Origin: a virus
Length of the DNA: 49,567 bases
IMG/VR virus record: IMGVR_UViG_3300009504_000001
Location: 1-49,567 of that record
Reading direction: 5' to 3' (one strand)
Shown here: positions 21,490-30,849 of the stretch, piece after piece
How positions within the stretch are numbered: the first letter of the stretch is position 1
Layout: the number at the start of each line of letters is the position of its first letter
Translations under genes and position numbers: made by a program
Notes under the pieces: model-generated
What the model was told of the DNA's origin: nothing
Databases searched by the model: none
The model's input: only the letters and a program-made list of their open reading frames with translations

Positions 21490-22395
21490 ATGGCCGTATT
21501 TCGCGGCGCTTTTGACGACCTCCTGGTCCCAGGCGCCAACAAGGTATACGTAGACAACTACAACGAGCTTCCCTCGTTGTATGACCAGATCTTCAACATC
21601 GACACCTCGGGCAAAGCGTTCGAGGATGACCTGGTGCTGACTGGCATCGGGATCGTAGTCGAGAAGCCGGAAGGTGAGGAGATCGCATTCGATCGTCCGA
21701 AGTTCCGGGGGAAGGTTCGCTACATCCACACCACCTTCGGTCTCGGTTACGAGATCACTCGTGAATCGGTGGAGGATGAGCTCTATGGGGTGTTGAACTC
21801 CAAGGGCGCGGCAAACCTGGCGAGATCACAAAGAGAGGCGGAGGAGATTTCCGCCGCCGCTATCCTCAACGGCGCTTTCACCACAGTGACTGCGTACGAC
21901 GGTGTGGCTCTGATTCACGCTGCACATCCGACGGGTTTCGGTACGACTCAGGCCAACCGAGCTGGCACCGATACCGATCTCTCGGTGACCGCTCTCAAGG
22001 CGGCAATGGAGAGGTTCTTCGCACTGACCACAGATCGTGGGATGCGGATCTCTGTCGCTCCGTCTCAGTTGATCGTGCCAACGGCCAACTGGTGGACTGC
22101 GCAGGAGATTCTCGGTGCACCGTACTTCTCCGGCGGCGGTCAGGGGCAGTATACCCCGAACGTGACCATGCAGATGGGCCTCACCCCGGTTATGTGGAGG
22201 TACTTGACCGGAGCGAAGTCGTGGTATCTGCTCGCCCCGAAGGCTCAACATACGTTGAAGTTCTTCTGGAGGCGTAAGCCCGATCCGGCCAGTGGGTATG
22301 ATGGTCGGGCGCAGATCGCGTGGTACGGGATCACCTCGAGGTTCTCTTGCGGTGTGACCGATTGGCGTGGGATTGACGGTTCTCCGGGAGCATAG
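21490..22395 (+). CDS. Major capsid protein, HK97 fold, 301 aa
   Basis: The shell subunit. The arrangement fits the HK97 fold as seen in Mu gpT-like capsids: an N-terminal arm, KFRGKVRYIHTTFGLGYEITRESVEDELYG (about 77-106), ADLARSQREAEEISAA-like spine helix, DGVALIHAAHPTG (about 139-151), PSQLIVPTANWWTAQEIL P-domain strand (about 197-214) and a closing strand-rich end. The length is normal for an uncleaved HK97-type subunit without a delta domain. The ATG follows AGGAGG. The palindrome at 22398-22412 begins three bases past the stop. Confidence 0.88.
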   Translation: MAVFRGAFDDLLVPGANKVYVDNYNELPSLYDQIFNIDTSGKAFEDDLVLTGIGIVVEKPEGEEIAFDRPKFRGKVRYIHTTFGLGYEITRESVEDELYGVLNSKGAANLARSQREAEEISAAAILNGAFTTVTAYDGVALIHAAHPTGFGTTQANRAGTDTDLSVTALKAAMERFFALTTDRGMRISVAPSQLIVPTANWWTAQEILGAPYFSGGGQGQYTPNVTMQMGLTPVMWRYLTGAKSWYLLAPKAQHTLKFFWRRKPDPASGYDGRAQIAWYGITSRFSCGVTDWRGIDGSPGA

Positions 22396-22397
22396 AC

Positions 22398-22412
22398 GTT
22401 CAACAATTGAAC
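22398..22412. promoter_or_regulatory. Operator-like palindrome GTTCAACAATTGAAC
   Basis: Copy 4 of 7, flanked by GAC and GAG. It lies between the capsid stop and the ribosome site of the next gene, inside the late operon where no promoter is visible, a stoperator-like position. Confidence 0.7.
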
Positions 22413-22426
22413 GAGAGGAGCATGAA

Positions 22427-22681
22427 GTGAGAATGGTCCTGCTGGGGAGTCGGAAGCCTGGATATACTTCTTGGGCAATCACTAGATTGTCCAAGAAGGC
22501 CAGGATCAGCGGCATGATGGAGGGAGATATAGTGGCCATCTCCTTCCGGCTGTCTGACGGGGAGAGGATAGTTCAACAATATACCGCCGACGGTATTATC
22601 TCTATACCACCTAACTGCGACGCCATCCGCGTCGAGCATACTGAAACTAGTGGTAATCGGGTGTCAGTAGATCTACTCTAG
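22427..22681 (+). CDS. Small hypothetical protein, 84 aa
   Basis: GTG start at 22427 has GAGAGGAG seven bases upstream; an ATG two codons later is the alternative. The protein is a small basic beta sheet (MEGDIVAISFRL, GERIVQQYTA, DAIRVEHTETS). It follows the capsid and may be a minor capsid, fibre-like cement or head-completion protein. No family is recognised. Confidence 0.68.
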   Translation: MRMVLLGSRKPGYTSWAITRLSKKARISGMMEGDIVAISFRLSDGERIVQQYTADGIISIPPNCDAIRVEHTETSGNRVSVDLL

Positions 22682-22690
22682 GAGGCCACA

Positions 22691-23365
22691 ATGGGGATGT
22701 ATACTCTCGAGGATTACCGAGAAGAGTTGTCCTCTACCCTTGGACATAGAGGGACAAGCAGTAAGCGGCTAGACCGTTGGATCAACATAGGGTATATGGA
22801 TCTGACTGGCGCTCTTGACTTTGATGAGTTGAACGACATATATGATCTAGCCTTGACCCCTGGGGAGAATGCCTACGACGTTCCTGAAGGAACGCGTATG
22901 GTGAAGGCGGTCATTGATGACTATGAGGATCGCCTTCTCGACTACGTTGATCCCACGGAGTTCTTCCGGCTCAACCGTGCGCAGGAGGGTGATCCGATTA
23001 GGTGGACTCGGTACGCCAATCAGATCTTTCTACATCCTACACCGGACGGTGATCCGGAGTATATAATCATGAGGAAGATGGATCCTGCGCCACTAGTTCT
23101 CGATGGCGATACCACCCCACTATCGGCGACGTGGGACGCCGCAGTTCTCATGCTAGCAGTGTATCACGGCATGTTGGCGATAGCAGAGAATGAGCAGCGT
23201 GCGAACTCTTGGATGATTCGTGCTGTCACCTACATTCAGACTCGGGCTACCCAGGCTGAGATGTTCACCAAGGAATCCGGATTGGGATTAGCGTATGCTC
23301 TCCCGTTGGAGAAGAGAATGTCCGCCATGAGCGGGGGGAATGTAGCAGGTCTCGGAGGTGGATAA
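22691..23365 (+). CDS. Head-tail connector (tail tubular A-like), 224 aa
   Basis: Proteins of this form build the ring between portal and tail in podoviruses. Features: N-terminal TLEDYREELSSTLG helix, LDRWINIGYMDLTG (about 27-40), a central beta region (VDPTEFFRLNRAQEGDPIRWTRYANQIFLHPTP) and a helical end. The next gene is a diverged copy with the same landmarks. AGGAGG precedes the ATG. Confidence 0.75.
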   Translation: MGMYTLEDYREELSSTLGHRGTSSKRLDRWINIGYMDLTGALDFDELNDIYDLALTPGENAYDVPEGTRMVKAVIDDYEDRLLDYVDPTEFFRLNRAQEGDPIRWTRYANQIFLHPTPDGDPEYIIMRKMDPAPLVLDGDTTPLSATWDAAVLMLAVYHGMLAIAENEQRANSWMIRAVTYIQTRATQAEMFTKESGLGLAYALPLEKRMSAMSGGNVAGLGGG

Positions 23366-24006
23366 TGGGATTGAGGACACTGGCAGAATTTAGAGAGGAT
23401 CTATCTCTCGCTATCGGTGGGCGCGGACCATCGAATAGATGGCTAGACCGGAGGATCAATGCGGGGTATATGGATCTGGCCACGACCATTCTCCACGCTG
23501 CCCTTCGTTCTACCATCACATTGGAAGCAGAAGAAGGTGTACACGACTACCTCATAGGGGATGTGATAGGAATATCTACCGTGTATCATGATGATAGAGT
23601 CTTGATGTATATTGATCCGAGTAACGCTGCTCGGATCGAGTCGGTAGAGGGACCTCCGCGTATGTGGACTGATGTTCCAGGGGGCTTCCGGGTGTATCCA
23701 GCGCCGGAAGATACTATGGATCTACTGGTAGATTACTATAGTGAACCTCCGCCGTTGGTAGCAGACGATAGCACAACCGTACTGGAGGCGCGCTGGGATC
23801 ATGCGATACATCTCCTTGCCGCGCACTTTGCTTTCCTCGACCTCGGTATCACAGGTGAAGGGAGTGCGTCTCAGGAGTTCCTCCAGCGGGCACACCACTA
23901 CATCCAGACGAGAGTGAAGGATCACGATGTGAGGACGGCGCCGCCGATGCCCCTCAACGTGGCGCGCTCTTTCGATGATTTGACCCGACTGCGTAGAATG
24001 CCATGA
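23365..24006 (+). CDS. Second head-tail connector, paralogue of the preceding gene, 213 aa
   Basis: It matches its neighbour in order: TLAEFREDLSLAIGGRG, LDRRINAGYMDLAT, a YIDPSNAARIESVEGPPRMWT centre, FRVYPAPED, WDHAIHLLAAHFAF and an HYIQTRVK helix near the end. This shows tandem gene duplication, with the two products perhaps forming successive rings or a mixed ring. The stop and start of the two genes overlap as TAATG. Confidence 0.75.
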   Translation: MGLRTLAEFREDLSLAIGGRGPSNRWLDRRINAGYMDLATTILHAALRSTITLEAEEGVHDYLIGDVIGISTVYHDDRVLMYIDPSNAARIESVEGPPRMWTDVPGGFRVYPAPEDTMDLLVDYYSEPPPLVADDSTTVLEARWDHAIHLLAAHFAFLDLGITGEGSASQEFLQRAHHYIQTRVKDHDVRTAPPMPLNVARSFDDLTRLRRMP

Positions 24007-24221
24007 ACGATCGTGCCTCGCTTGAGTTAGCCCTTAGGTCATTGGCGGCGGGGAGAAATCCTACCGTGGGAGACGCTCTCGTGTTTACCTCGAATGGATG
24101 GACCTTCGCTCCAGGCTCTGGTGGGAATATAGAAGTAATAATCAGCGAGGACGCTCCTCCGGTAGATCCGCCAGTCGGGGATAAGATAGTTCTCTGGTTA
24201 CGTGTAGCTCCGGTAGATTGA
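24003..24221 (+). CDS. Small hypothetical protein, 72 aa
   Basis: It starts at an ATGA overlap with the connector gene. A short helix (SLELALRSLAAG) is followed by strands and a Pro/Asp-rich linker (SEDAPPVDPPVGDK). The pattern DALVFTSNGWTFAPG occurs in short fibre-attachment proteins, so it may anchor the repeat protein encoded next. No family is assigned. Confidence 0.65.
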   Translation: MNDRASLELALRSLAAGRNPTVGDALVFTSNGWTFAPGSGGNIEVIISEDAPPVDPPVGDKIVLWLRVAPVD

Positions 24222-26380
24222 TGAGTGAGGCGCCAGCAGGGTCTGTCAAAGCTATAGGCGAGAGCCTCTATAAGCTAATATCATACATCAATGTATGGGA
24301 CAGCTTAGGTCGCAGGCGTCTCACTCTCCAAGCTTGGGTGTCTGGTGAAGGAGACCCCTGGAGGCTGTGGTATGATCTTAGTATGCCGAGTGTGACTAAG
24401 CGTTGGCTCGATGGGATTAGTGCTCTCGGTGAACTGCAAAGGTTAGAAGAGAAGAGATACTTCCTCTCCGCGATATCTACTATACGAGAAGATTGGAACC
24501 GGGAAGTCGATATATCTGTGCGGATGAAGGTGTGGAGAGATATGATCGGCGGCCATGCTGATCTATCTGTCCTCACCGAGGACATCATAAATATCGAAGC
24601 GCTCGCGAAGGTATTCGAGTCTTGGGAGAGAAGTGCCGAAGATCGGACTCGATTCAAACGGTGGCAACACGGATTCGATGGGTCGGCGGAGCTATCTCGG
24701 ATCATCGAACAGACGATACCCATATCGGCATACGCTAGCGTTGGAGAGGATTGGGAGAAGAGCGCAGAGGATAGAACTCGATTCAAGCAGTGGGTGGAGA
24801 TACTCCTAGCTTCGGCCAGTTTGGCGGTGGTGAGGGAGAAGAGGATAATTATAGATGCCTACGCAAATGTGCTCGAGGCGTGGGAGAAGAGCGAGGAAGA
24901 TCGGACTCGTCTCAAGAGGCTGATAGATAGGGCCAACGCACATGCGGCTCTTGCGGTGTTCAGTGAAGATACTATCTACTTGATGGCGTACGCGTCAGCA
25001 CAGGAGTATTGGGGCGGGGAGATAGAGAGTCGGACTAGCTTGAAGAGGATTATAGAAAGTATATCTAATCATGCGTCACTCTCTATAACGACCGAAGACA
25101 TTATAAACCTCCTTGCGTACGTATCGATAGATGAGAGTTGGGCTAACAGATCTGACAGTAGGACTAATTTACGAAGGATATTAGAAGGGCTTAGTGCGCG
25201 GTCTTCGTTGAATCTATCTACCGAGGATATTATAAATCTACTTGCGCGTGCGTCGATAGAAGAGGGTTGGGACAGTTCTCCCGCTGATCGTACTAACCTA
25301 CGGAGGATACTCGAAGCTCTCGGAACGCATTCTTCGTTGAACATATCAACCGAAGATATTATCAACCTCCTAGCGTATGTGTCGATAGATGAAGGTTGGG
25401 ATAACCAGCCTGAGAGTCGGACTAGTTTGAAGCGGGTGTTAGAAGGTATCTCTAATCATGCGGCTATTTCTATGCTGACCGAGAAGATAATCTCTCTCGC
25501 AGCCAATGCCATCGTGCAAGAGGATTGGACTAGATTGGCCGAATCTCGCGAAAGGATAAAGGCGTGGATCGAAGCCGTTGGCGCTCACGCAGATATCTCT
25601 ATGACAATCGAGGACACTATAAATCTCCTCGCATACGCTTCTCTCGAGGAGATCTGGTCGAATAACCCCCAGGAGAGGAATCTCTATCGAGTTTGGCGGG
25701 AGGGAGTAGATTCCCACGCAGCTATCTCTCGACAGTTGGAGGAGATTATAAATCTCGAGGCGCACTCTAACCTAATTGAAATTTGGAGCAGGGATGTCGC
25801 AGGCCGGTCGCTATTGCGTGGATGGTTAGATGATATAACCACGGTTGCAAGTGTCGAAGTTCAACGAGAGCGGAAGATAATTCTCGATGCCTTCTCGGTC
25901 CTCTTGGAATTGTGGGATCGAGAGATCGACAGTCGAGAAGTTCCTGGTAGACCTTGGGCAGATGGTATCGGTGCAACCTCCGCCGTGTCTGTGTTGAAGG
26001 ATTCGAGATTCAGCCTCACCGCATATACCAGTGTTAGTGAATTCTGGGAAGCGTACGCCGACCCCGAGATTCTCTTTGTCGAGACCATCAACACGTCGTT
26101 CGGAGACACAACGCAGGGCCGGGCACGGTTCGATGTCAATGGCGGTGTGCGATCGGTTGAGATAGAATATCGTATCGGGACTGCGGAGTGGGACCCTCTA
26201 CCGGGCGGCGGTGGGTTGATGAACGTAGATCCTGGATCGACCGAGAATGATAGCCCTGACGTAGAGGCATACCCCGATGATACTCTCCAATTCAGAGTGC
26301 GGGGATACACGAAGCAAGATCAAGAAGGCGTACAGAGTGACTGGCTCGAAGGTGAACCGTTCGATGAGTGGGAGGAGTGA
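24221..26380 (+). CDS. Tandem-repeat virion protein, about 13 units of 43 residues
   Basis: Residues about 20-620 consist of a repeated unit of roughly 43 residues. A typical unit reads TEDIINLLAYVSIDESW, then a short acidic linker, then SRTNLRRILEGLSA and a small strand. Conserved positions are a tryptophan after the EDIINL helix and an arginine before the next helix. Units in the middle (about 25060-25450) are closest to each other, so the array has been expanded or homogenised there. The last 95 residues form a separate beta domain (IEYRIGTAEWDP, LQFRVRGYT). No family is known to me; a tail fibre, shaft or measuring protein is likely from location. ATG 24221 overlaps the upstream stop. Confidence 0.75.
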   Translation: MSEAPAGSVKAIGESLYKLISYINVWDSLGRRRLTLQAWVSGEGDPWRLWYDLSMPSVTKRWLDGISALGELQRLEEKRYFLSAISTIREDWNREVDISVRMKVWRDMIGGHADLSVLTEDIINIEALAKVFESWERSAEDRTRFKRWQHGFDGSAELSRIIEQTIPISAYASVGEDWEKSAEDRTRFKQWVEILLASASLAVVREKRIIIDAYANVLEAWEKSEEDRTRLKRLIDRANAHAALAVFSEDTIYLMAYASAQEYWGGEIESRTSLKRIIESISNHASLSITTEDIINLLAYVSIDESWANRSDSRTNLRRILEGLSARSSLNLSTEDIINLLARASIEEGWDSSPADRTNLRRILEALGTHSSLNISTEDIINLLAYVSIDEGWDNQPESRTSLKRVLEGISNHAAISMLTEKIISLAANAIVQEDWTRLAESRERIKAWIEAVGAHADISMTIEDTINLLAYASLEEIWSNNPQERNLYRVWREGVDSHAAISRQLEEIINLEAHSNLIEIWSRDVAGRSLLRGWLDDITTVASVEVQRERKIILDAFSVLLELWDREIDSREVPGRPWADGIGATSAVSVLKDSRFSLTAYTSVSEFWEAYADPEILFVETINTSFGDTTQGRARFDVNGGVRSVEIEYRIGTAEWDPLPGGGGLMNVDPGSTENDSPDVEAYPDDTLQFRVRGYTKQDQEGVQSDWLEGEPFDEWEE

Positions 26381-27225
26381 TGAACGTTAAGTCTAAGACT
26401 AGTGGCACTTGGAGAATCATCCGGCAGAGCCGGGAGACAGGTGAGATTCTCGGAGTAGTCGAGAAGAAGAACTCTATAACCGAGGCAGGCTTCTTCCTGT
26501 GGATGGATATTCTCACAGGCGTAAGCACTGCGTATTTCGACACGAACAACAGTCGGCTTCGGCTATACGATGACACCCCAGATCTCATCAAGACGTTCGT
26601 CGGGGCAGACGCGAACTTTCCTCGTTATGAAGCAGACTATAACGAAGAGGGTAGACACGTCGTCATCTGGCAGTGGTCGGATATATCAGTTGACGTGTAT
26701 GAAGTCGACTCGGTGACGTTCGATAATAGTCCGAGAGATCCCGTCGTGACGTTCTCCGAAGCCTCTCCTATCTTCGACGGCGGGAACTCGAAGCCAGATA
26801 CGGAGAACTGGATCTATCAGTACATTCTCGAGACGGCTATAGCTGGCGGGGAGGACTATCTGCAACTCGCCGCTATGGCTCTGGCCGCCCTCCACCTCGG
26901 GAATGTCACGGGCAAAGGGCCGTTGTGGAATACTACCAACATCAAGTTGAGTGTGCGACAGGGTGTTCCGGAGGAGATTACCACACTCGATTGTACTGCT
27001 ATCCTTACGCCCACTCATAGCCCTGTCGAAGGCTCTATTGGGTGGAGGTTCATCTCATCCTATCAAGATGGCGCGCACCACGCGTGGAATGATCTCGCTG
27101 TGCTCATAGCTACCGGCAACGGTCCTCTCACGCTGTGGTTGCATACTGGGATCGATCTCGGAACACAGGTTGAGGAGGAAATGCAGTGGACTGTGAACTT
27201 CACCACCTTCTTCGAATTCGACTGA
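26380..27225 (+). CDS. Hypothetical tail protein, 281 aa
   Basis: Not recognised. It starts MNVKSKTSGTWRIIRQSRETGEI and is beta-rich throughout, with aromatic strands (HVVIWQWSDISVDVYEV and EMQWTVNFTTFFEFD). The pattern suggests a fibre head or baseplate-like component. The ATG overlaps the upstream stop. Confidence 0.68.
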   Translation: MNVKSKTSGTWRIIRQSRETGEILGVVEKKNSITEAGFFLWMDILTGVSTAYFDTNNSRLRLYDDTPDLIKTFVGADANFPRYEADYNEEGRHVVIWQWSDISVDVYEVDSVTFDNSPRDPVVTFSEASPIFDGGNSKPDTENWIYQYILETAIAGGEDYLQLAAMALAALHLGNVTGKGPLWNTTNIKLSVRQGVPEEITTLDCTAILTPTHSPVEGSIGWRFISSYQDGAHHAWNDLAVLIATGNGPLTLWLHTGIDLGTQVEEEMQWTVNFTTFFEFD

Positions 27226-27234
27226 GGGGGGAGC

Positions 27235-27498
27235 ATGGCAAATCTAATCAAACTTATAGACTGCTTGCCAGCTAACGTTCGCGCGACGGTAGTATTGCTT
27301 CTTATCGTCCTGTCAAGTTTCACTACGGCATGGTCCATAAAAGATTCTGGAGTTGAAACTAGGTTGACGATTCTGGAGAACAATCAGTTTGCTATAGTGT
27401 GTCTAGTTTACATTATAGCAGATGATGGCCGGCCAAGTGCATGTGAAGCGTTCATGGACGATAATATGAAGAAATTCGTTCAGGCGTTGTTGAGATGA
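27235..27498 (+). CDS. Small membrane protein, 87 aa (holin candidate)
   Basis: Residues about 16-36 (ATVVLLLIVLSSFTTAWSI) form a clear membrane helix; a second hydrophobic stretch (FAIVCLVYIIAD, about 53-64) could be a re-entrant helix. A charged C-terminus follows (DDNMKKFVQALLR). One- or two-helix proteins of this size include holins and antiholins. The endolysin lies far away at 48.9 kb, so a virion or entry role is also possible. GGGGGAGC precedes the ATG. Confidence 0.65.
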   Translation: MANLIKLIDCLPANVRATVVLLLIVLSSFTTAWSIKDSGVETRLTILENNQFAIVCLVYIIADDGRPSACEAFMDDNMKKFVQALLR

Positions 27499-29219
27499 AT
27501 AAATATCGAAACGTCCAACCGTTCCCGATGCAGGGGTCTAGCCACGAGCAGACTCCTCTCATAGGATTCTCCGGTGGATTCAGGGGCGATGGACCGTCGA
27601 TCGAGATGCCACTGGATGCTGCGGCGAATATTGTCAACCTACGACATGATCGCCGAGGGATACGAAAAGACTTCGGGACTACAAACCTCGGTGATCCTGC
27701 ACCTGGGTTGATAGGGTATATCGGCCCGTATAAGGTCATCACAGACTCAGAGGTTCTCGAGAGAACTATCAGAGTGTATCGCAGAGCTGATGGTTACGGG
27801 GTATTCGAGTTCCTGGCTCCCGATGGTTGGGAGGAGTTGAGCGTCTCCGATAGGGTGATCTCAGCAGACTATCTATCTGCGGTCAACATCCATAACGTGA
27901 TGACGTTCGCTGATGGCTTCGGCATCCTCATGGCGAATCTAGACGGCGACTTCGAGGAGATAACCGGCGCACCTCAGGCAAGATTCATCTTCCCCTTCGG
28001 TGATAGGATCGTCGCTCTGCAGGACGGTCATGATAAGCAGGTTATGTCTTGGTGCGTATCTGGAGATGTCACTGATTGGTCAGGGATAGGTTCGGGGAGT
28101 TCAGCCCTGACCAACCCTCGGATGGATCAAGTAGACGCTCTGATGTGTGGTGCGCCTCTCGGATCTAACATCGCCGCCATCATCCGTAAGAGATCCATCA
28201 TGAGGGCCTTCCTCACCGGCGATCCGACTATGGCCATAGGCGCCACCCACTGGATCGAAGGTGTCGGGACGGAATCACCGTTCTCGATTCAGGTAATCCC
28301 CGGTGGGGTTATCTTCCTCGGACACAATCTCACCGCATATGCACTCTCCGAGGCTGGCCCTGCGCATATCGGATCGGTTATTCGAGACAAGCTTCGTCGA
28401 GATGTGAAAGGCAATCTGCATCTGGCAGACTCGGTATATGATCCACTTCGTGGTGAGTACTGGTTGGGGCTGGCTGAGGAAGATAAGAGTAACATATCTA
28501 CACTCTGGATATTCGACGTCACTAGATTCCATGAGTACCAAGATCTAGTCTGGAGAAATCGAACCGCGAACCTTCGCCTGCTGGGCATGGCAGGAGGCGC
28601 AGTAGTCGCCATACCCGCGGCACCGAGCATAACCTCCGCGGTGTGGAGCAGGACTGCCTCTGATTCTCAGCGGGTTACGGTAGTTGCAGAGTCTCACCCT
28701 CTCCATACCGGCGACGTCCTTCAACTCCTGAGGAATGGAGCGGTGGTCGATTTCGCCCCGGGACCACACGGAGAGAGTGTGACCCTCTTCGACGTTGATC
28801 CTCCGATGTACGAGCATCATAAGTACACCGTACGCCATACCACCGTCGGTGAGCAGTCCGCTGAGACTACCTGCTTCACCGGACTCTTCTCGCCGTCGAA
28901 CCTCGCTACGCCCGAGGAACATATTACTCTATGCAGCTACAGGATAACTTTCACGACTGCCAATCCAGCTTACGGATTGATCGCAGAAGATGACTACCCG
29001 GATGGTAGTAGTTATGTAGTTCGAGCAAGCATGGAGCTTACCCCAGAGGGGCCATTCGGGAGCTACATCACTGTGTCTCACGGCGCATCGTCGGAACCAT
29101 GTTTCAAGGTTCAGGTAGACTACAGAGTTCGGCACTACCAGGAGACCTTCGGCGTCACAGACTATAGCGAATATGTGTATGGTTCGCAGTCCGTCATGCT
29201 TTGTGGAGACTGCTCATGA
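27495..29219 (+). CDS. Tail nozzle / tail tubular B-like protein, 574 aa
   Basis: Residues about 40-300 match the beta-propeller of podovirus tail nozzle proteins (T7 gp12 or P22 gp10 type): IVNLRHDRRGIRKDFG, RFIFPFGDRIVALQDG, WSGIGSGSSALTNPRMDQVDAL, ATHWIEGVGTESPFSIQ, ADSVYDPLRGEYWLGL. The C-terminal half is beta-sandwich-like. It fits the place after the connectors. It begins with an ATGA overlap. Confidence 0.8.
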   Translation: MNKYRNVQPFPMQGSSHEQTPLIGFSGGFRGDGPSIEMPLDAAANIVNLRHDRRGIRKDFGTTNLGDPAPGLIGYIGPYKVITDSEVLERTIRVYRRADGYGVFEFLAPDGWEELSVSDRVISADYLSAVNIHNVMTFADGFGILMANLDGDFEEITGAPQARFIFPFGDRIVALQDGHDKQVMSWCVSGDVTDWSGIGSGSSALTNPRMDQVDALMCGAPLGSNIAAIIRKRSIMRAFLTGDPTMAIGATHWIEGVGTESPFSIQVIPGGVIFLGHNLTAYALSEAGPAHIGSVIRDKLRRDVKGNLHLADSVYDPLRGEYWLGLAEEDKSNISTLWIFDVTRFHEYQDLVWRNRTANLRLLGMAGGAVVAIPAAPSITSAVWSRTASDSQRVTVVAESHPLHTGDVLQLLRNGAVVDFAPGPHGESVTLFDVDPPMYEHHKYTVRHTTVGEQSAETTCFTGLFSPSNLATPEEHITLCSYRITFTTANPAYGLIAEDDYPDGSSYVVRASMELTPEGPFGSYITVSHGASSEPCFKVQVDYRVRHYQETFGVTDYSEYVYGSQSVMLCGDCS

Positions 29220-29614
29220 ATAGATTAATCTTTGCCGGGGTTAACAATGACGTTCAATTATTGAACGAGTTGTTCCTTATCGGGGAAACCGGAGTATGGC
29301 TAACCCACACGATCAATCGCCATAACCCCGGGCATGAGTACACGCTCCAACGAGTCACTCTTTTCTACGAGGCGGACTATGACACTCGAGTTATAGTCCG
29401 AGGGAGTGGTAACGGAGGACATACGTTTCTCGAATCGTACGAGATCGACCTGCCGGAGTCTCCCGATGGGATATGTTCTATGGGATTCGACATCACCGGG
29501 CCTGATATTCGGCTACAGTTCGAGATACCCGATGACGCTGAGGGGAATCTGATGTTGAACCATTTCACCGCAACGATCGCCGACAGAGGTCCATATGTCT
29601 TCCCAAGACTCTAG
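29216..29614 (+). CDS. Small hypothetical tail protein, 132 aa
   Basis: No family is recognised. The chain is beta-rich (VWLTHTINRHNPGHEYTLQRV, IRLQFEIP), as in small tail-capping or adaptor proteins. ATG 29216 overlaps the stop of the nozzle gene. The palindrome at 29252-29266 lies inside codons 13-17, so an operator is embedded in coding sequence here. Confidence 0.7.
   Translation: MNRLIFAGVNNDVQLLNELFLIGETGVWLTHTINRHNPGHEYTLQRVTLFYEADYDTRVIVRGSGNGGHTFLESYEIDLPESPDGICSMGFDITGPDIRLQFEIPDDAEGNLMLNHFTATIADRGPYVFPRL
29252..29266. promoter_or_regulatory. Operator-like palindrome GTTCAATTATTGAAC
   Basis: Copy 5 of 7, flanked by GAC and GAG like copy 4. It is the only one located within a gene body, 36 bases from the start codon. 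Confidence 0.68.
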
Positions 29615-30182
29615 CATCATCCTTCGGGTGCCCTGCTCCGATAAGTCGGGGGAGCACATCTATGAGGCTGAACTCCTCTGGGAAGGCGGGAGGAATCTCG
29701 GACTGACTCCGCAGAAGATAGCTGAGATCTGGCGGCAGGCGAAGGATTTCGACGTGCTCTTCTCCGATGAGACTAACGGGAAGTTCGAACCATTCTTCTA
29801 CGCTCTCATCAACCCGAGTTCGATATGGTTCGAGTTGCGTAGAGTCGGAGAGCCTACTTCTATTGGTCTCGCCTACTTCACTAACATCATCCCAGGGTTC
29901 GATATGCACGGGCACTTCACATTCTGGGACTCCATAGCTAGAGGTCGTGAGCCGATTCTCCTCTTCCTTGCAGAGTGGGTTGCAGATAGATATAAGATCA
30001 GGAGGATCACCGCTCATGTTCCTCCGTATCAAGCGGGAGTGGTTAGGTTCTTGCGTAACCTCGGCTTCATCCCTGAAGGTGAGATGAGAGAAGCCGTCAA
30101 GTATAAGGATAGGTGGTGGCCACTGCTCACCTTCGGGATGACTCGGAAAGACCTTGATCGCTCCATGAGAGCATTGTACTAG
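29595..30182 (+). CDS. GNAT-fold protein, T7 gp13-like position, 195 aa
   Basis: The second half has GNAT acetyltransferase form: SIGLAYFTNIIPGF strand, FLAEWVADRYKIRRITAHVP, then VVRFLRNLGFIPEGEMREAVKYKDRW (about 152-177), the usual C-terminal NxGF and variable strand. The acetyl-CoA loop (Q/RxxGxG/A) is not evident, so it may be a structural relic. T7 gp13, a morphogenesis protein in the same gene position, has such a fold. It overlaps the upstream gene by 20 bases. Confidence 0.7.
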   Translation: MSSQDSSIILRVPCSDKSGEHIYEAELLWEGGRNLGLTPQKIAEIWRQAKDFDVLFSDETNGKFEPFFYALINPSSIWFELRRVGEPTSIGLAYFTNIIPGFDMHGHFTFWDSIARGREPILLFLAEWVADRYKIRRITAHVPPYQAGVVRFLRNLGFIPEGEMREAVKYKDRWWPLLTFGMTRKDLDRSMRALY

Positions 30183-30191
30183 GAGGGGGAT

Positions 30192-30848
30192 ATGTCGGAA
30201 TTTCTCGGTAACACTGCTAGAGGGGTAGGCAAAGCGTTCCAGCCGCGAGAACTCTCCGGCACTCCTAAGGAGACTAGAGCTGGAACACAGGAGTTGGCGA
30301 ATCTATTTCGCTCCATGTTCGGTGGCGGTCCCGAAGGATTAGTTGAGGGTCTCGCTCCGTTCACTCGCCTCGGTTCACAGTCGTTCCAGAGCATGTACGG
30401 AGTTGATCCGAGTATGCTCGGTATAGGAGAGATAGCGCAGGAACTCCTGGCCCATCCAGAAGACCTAACCGCGGGACTGTTTCGCTCTATGGTACCCTTC
30501 GAGGAGCGAGAGACCTCACGCCAAGTGGCGGGACTGCGGGAGATGTACGGTACAATGGGAGGCAGGTTCAGCCGGAATCTCATGCAGGGGGAGTCAGAGC
30601 TGCGAGGCGAACTAGGTGGGCAGTTCGCAAGAGAACGGCAGCGTGCTCTCCTCGAAGCTGGCGGACAGAGGGCGCAGACTCTCCTCGGTCTCATGAATCA
30701 GATGCAAGCGTCTCAAGCTATGGGTCAGCAGGGTCTGGGAATGATTATGGACTTCTTCAGGCCAGGCGCTCCGGTTTACCAAGAGGCTATGCTACCCTAT
30801 CTCATCGCAGCCGCTGGTAGAGTAGCTGCCGCCAAGATGGGAGGATAA
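30192..30848 (+). CDS. Internal virion (ejection) protein A, 218 aa
   Basis: Gly/Met/Gln-rich and helical with little sequence identity to any family that I can name. By position it corresponds to T7 gp14: first of three proteins between the GNAT-like protein and the very long one. Such proteins leave the capsid on infection to form a channel. Hydrophobic segments such as AMLPYLIAAAGRVAAAKM at the C-terminus could insert into membrane. AGGAGGGG precedes the ATG. Confidence 0.65.
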   Translation: MSEFLGNTARGVGKAFQPRELSGTPKETRAGTQELANLFRSMFGGGPEGLVEGLAPFTRLGSQSFQSMYGVDPSMLGIGEIAQELLAHPEDLTAGLFRSMVPFEERETSRQVAGLREMYGTMGGRFSRNLMQGESELRGELGGQFARERQRALLEAGGQRAQTLLGLMNQMQASQAMGQQGLGMIMDFFRPGAPVYQEAMLPYLIAAAGRVAAAKMGG

Positions 30849-30849
30849 C

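Noticed and set aside
27235-27498. Confident holin call
   Set aside because: One clear membrane helix and a far-off lysin do not suffice; kept as a candidate only.
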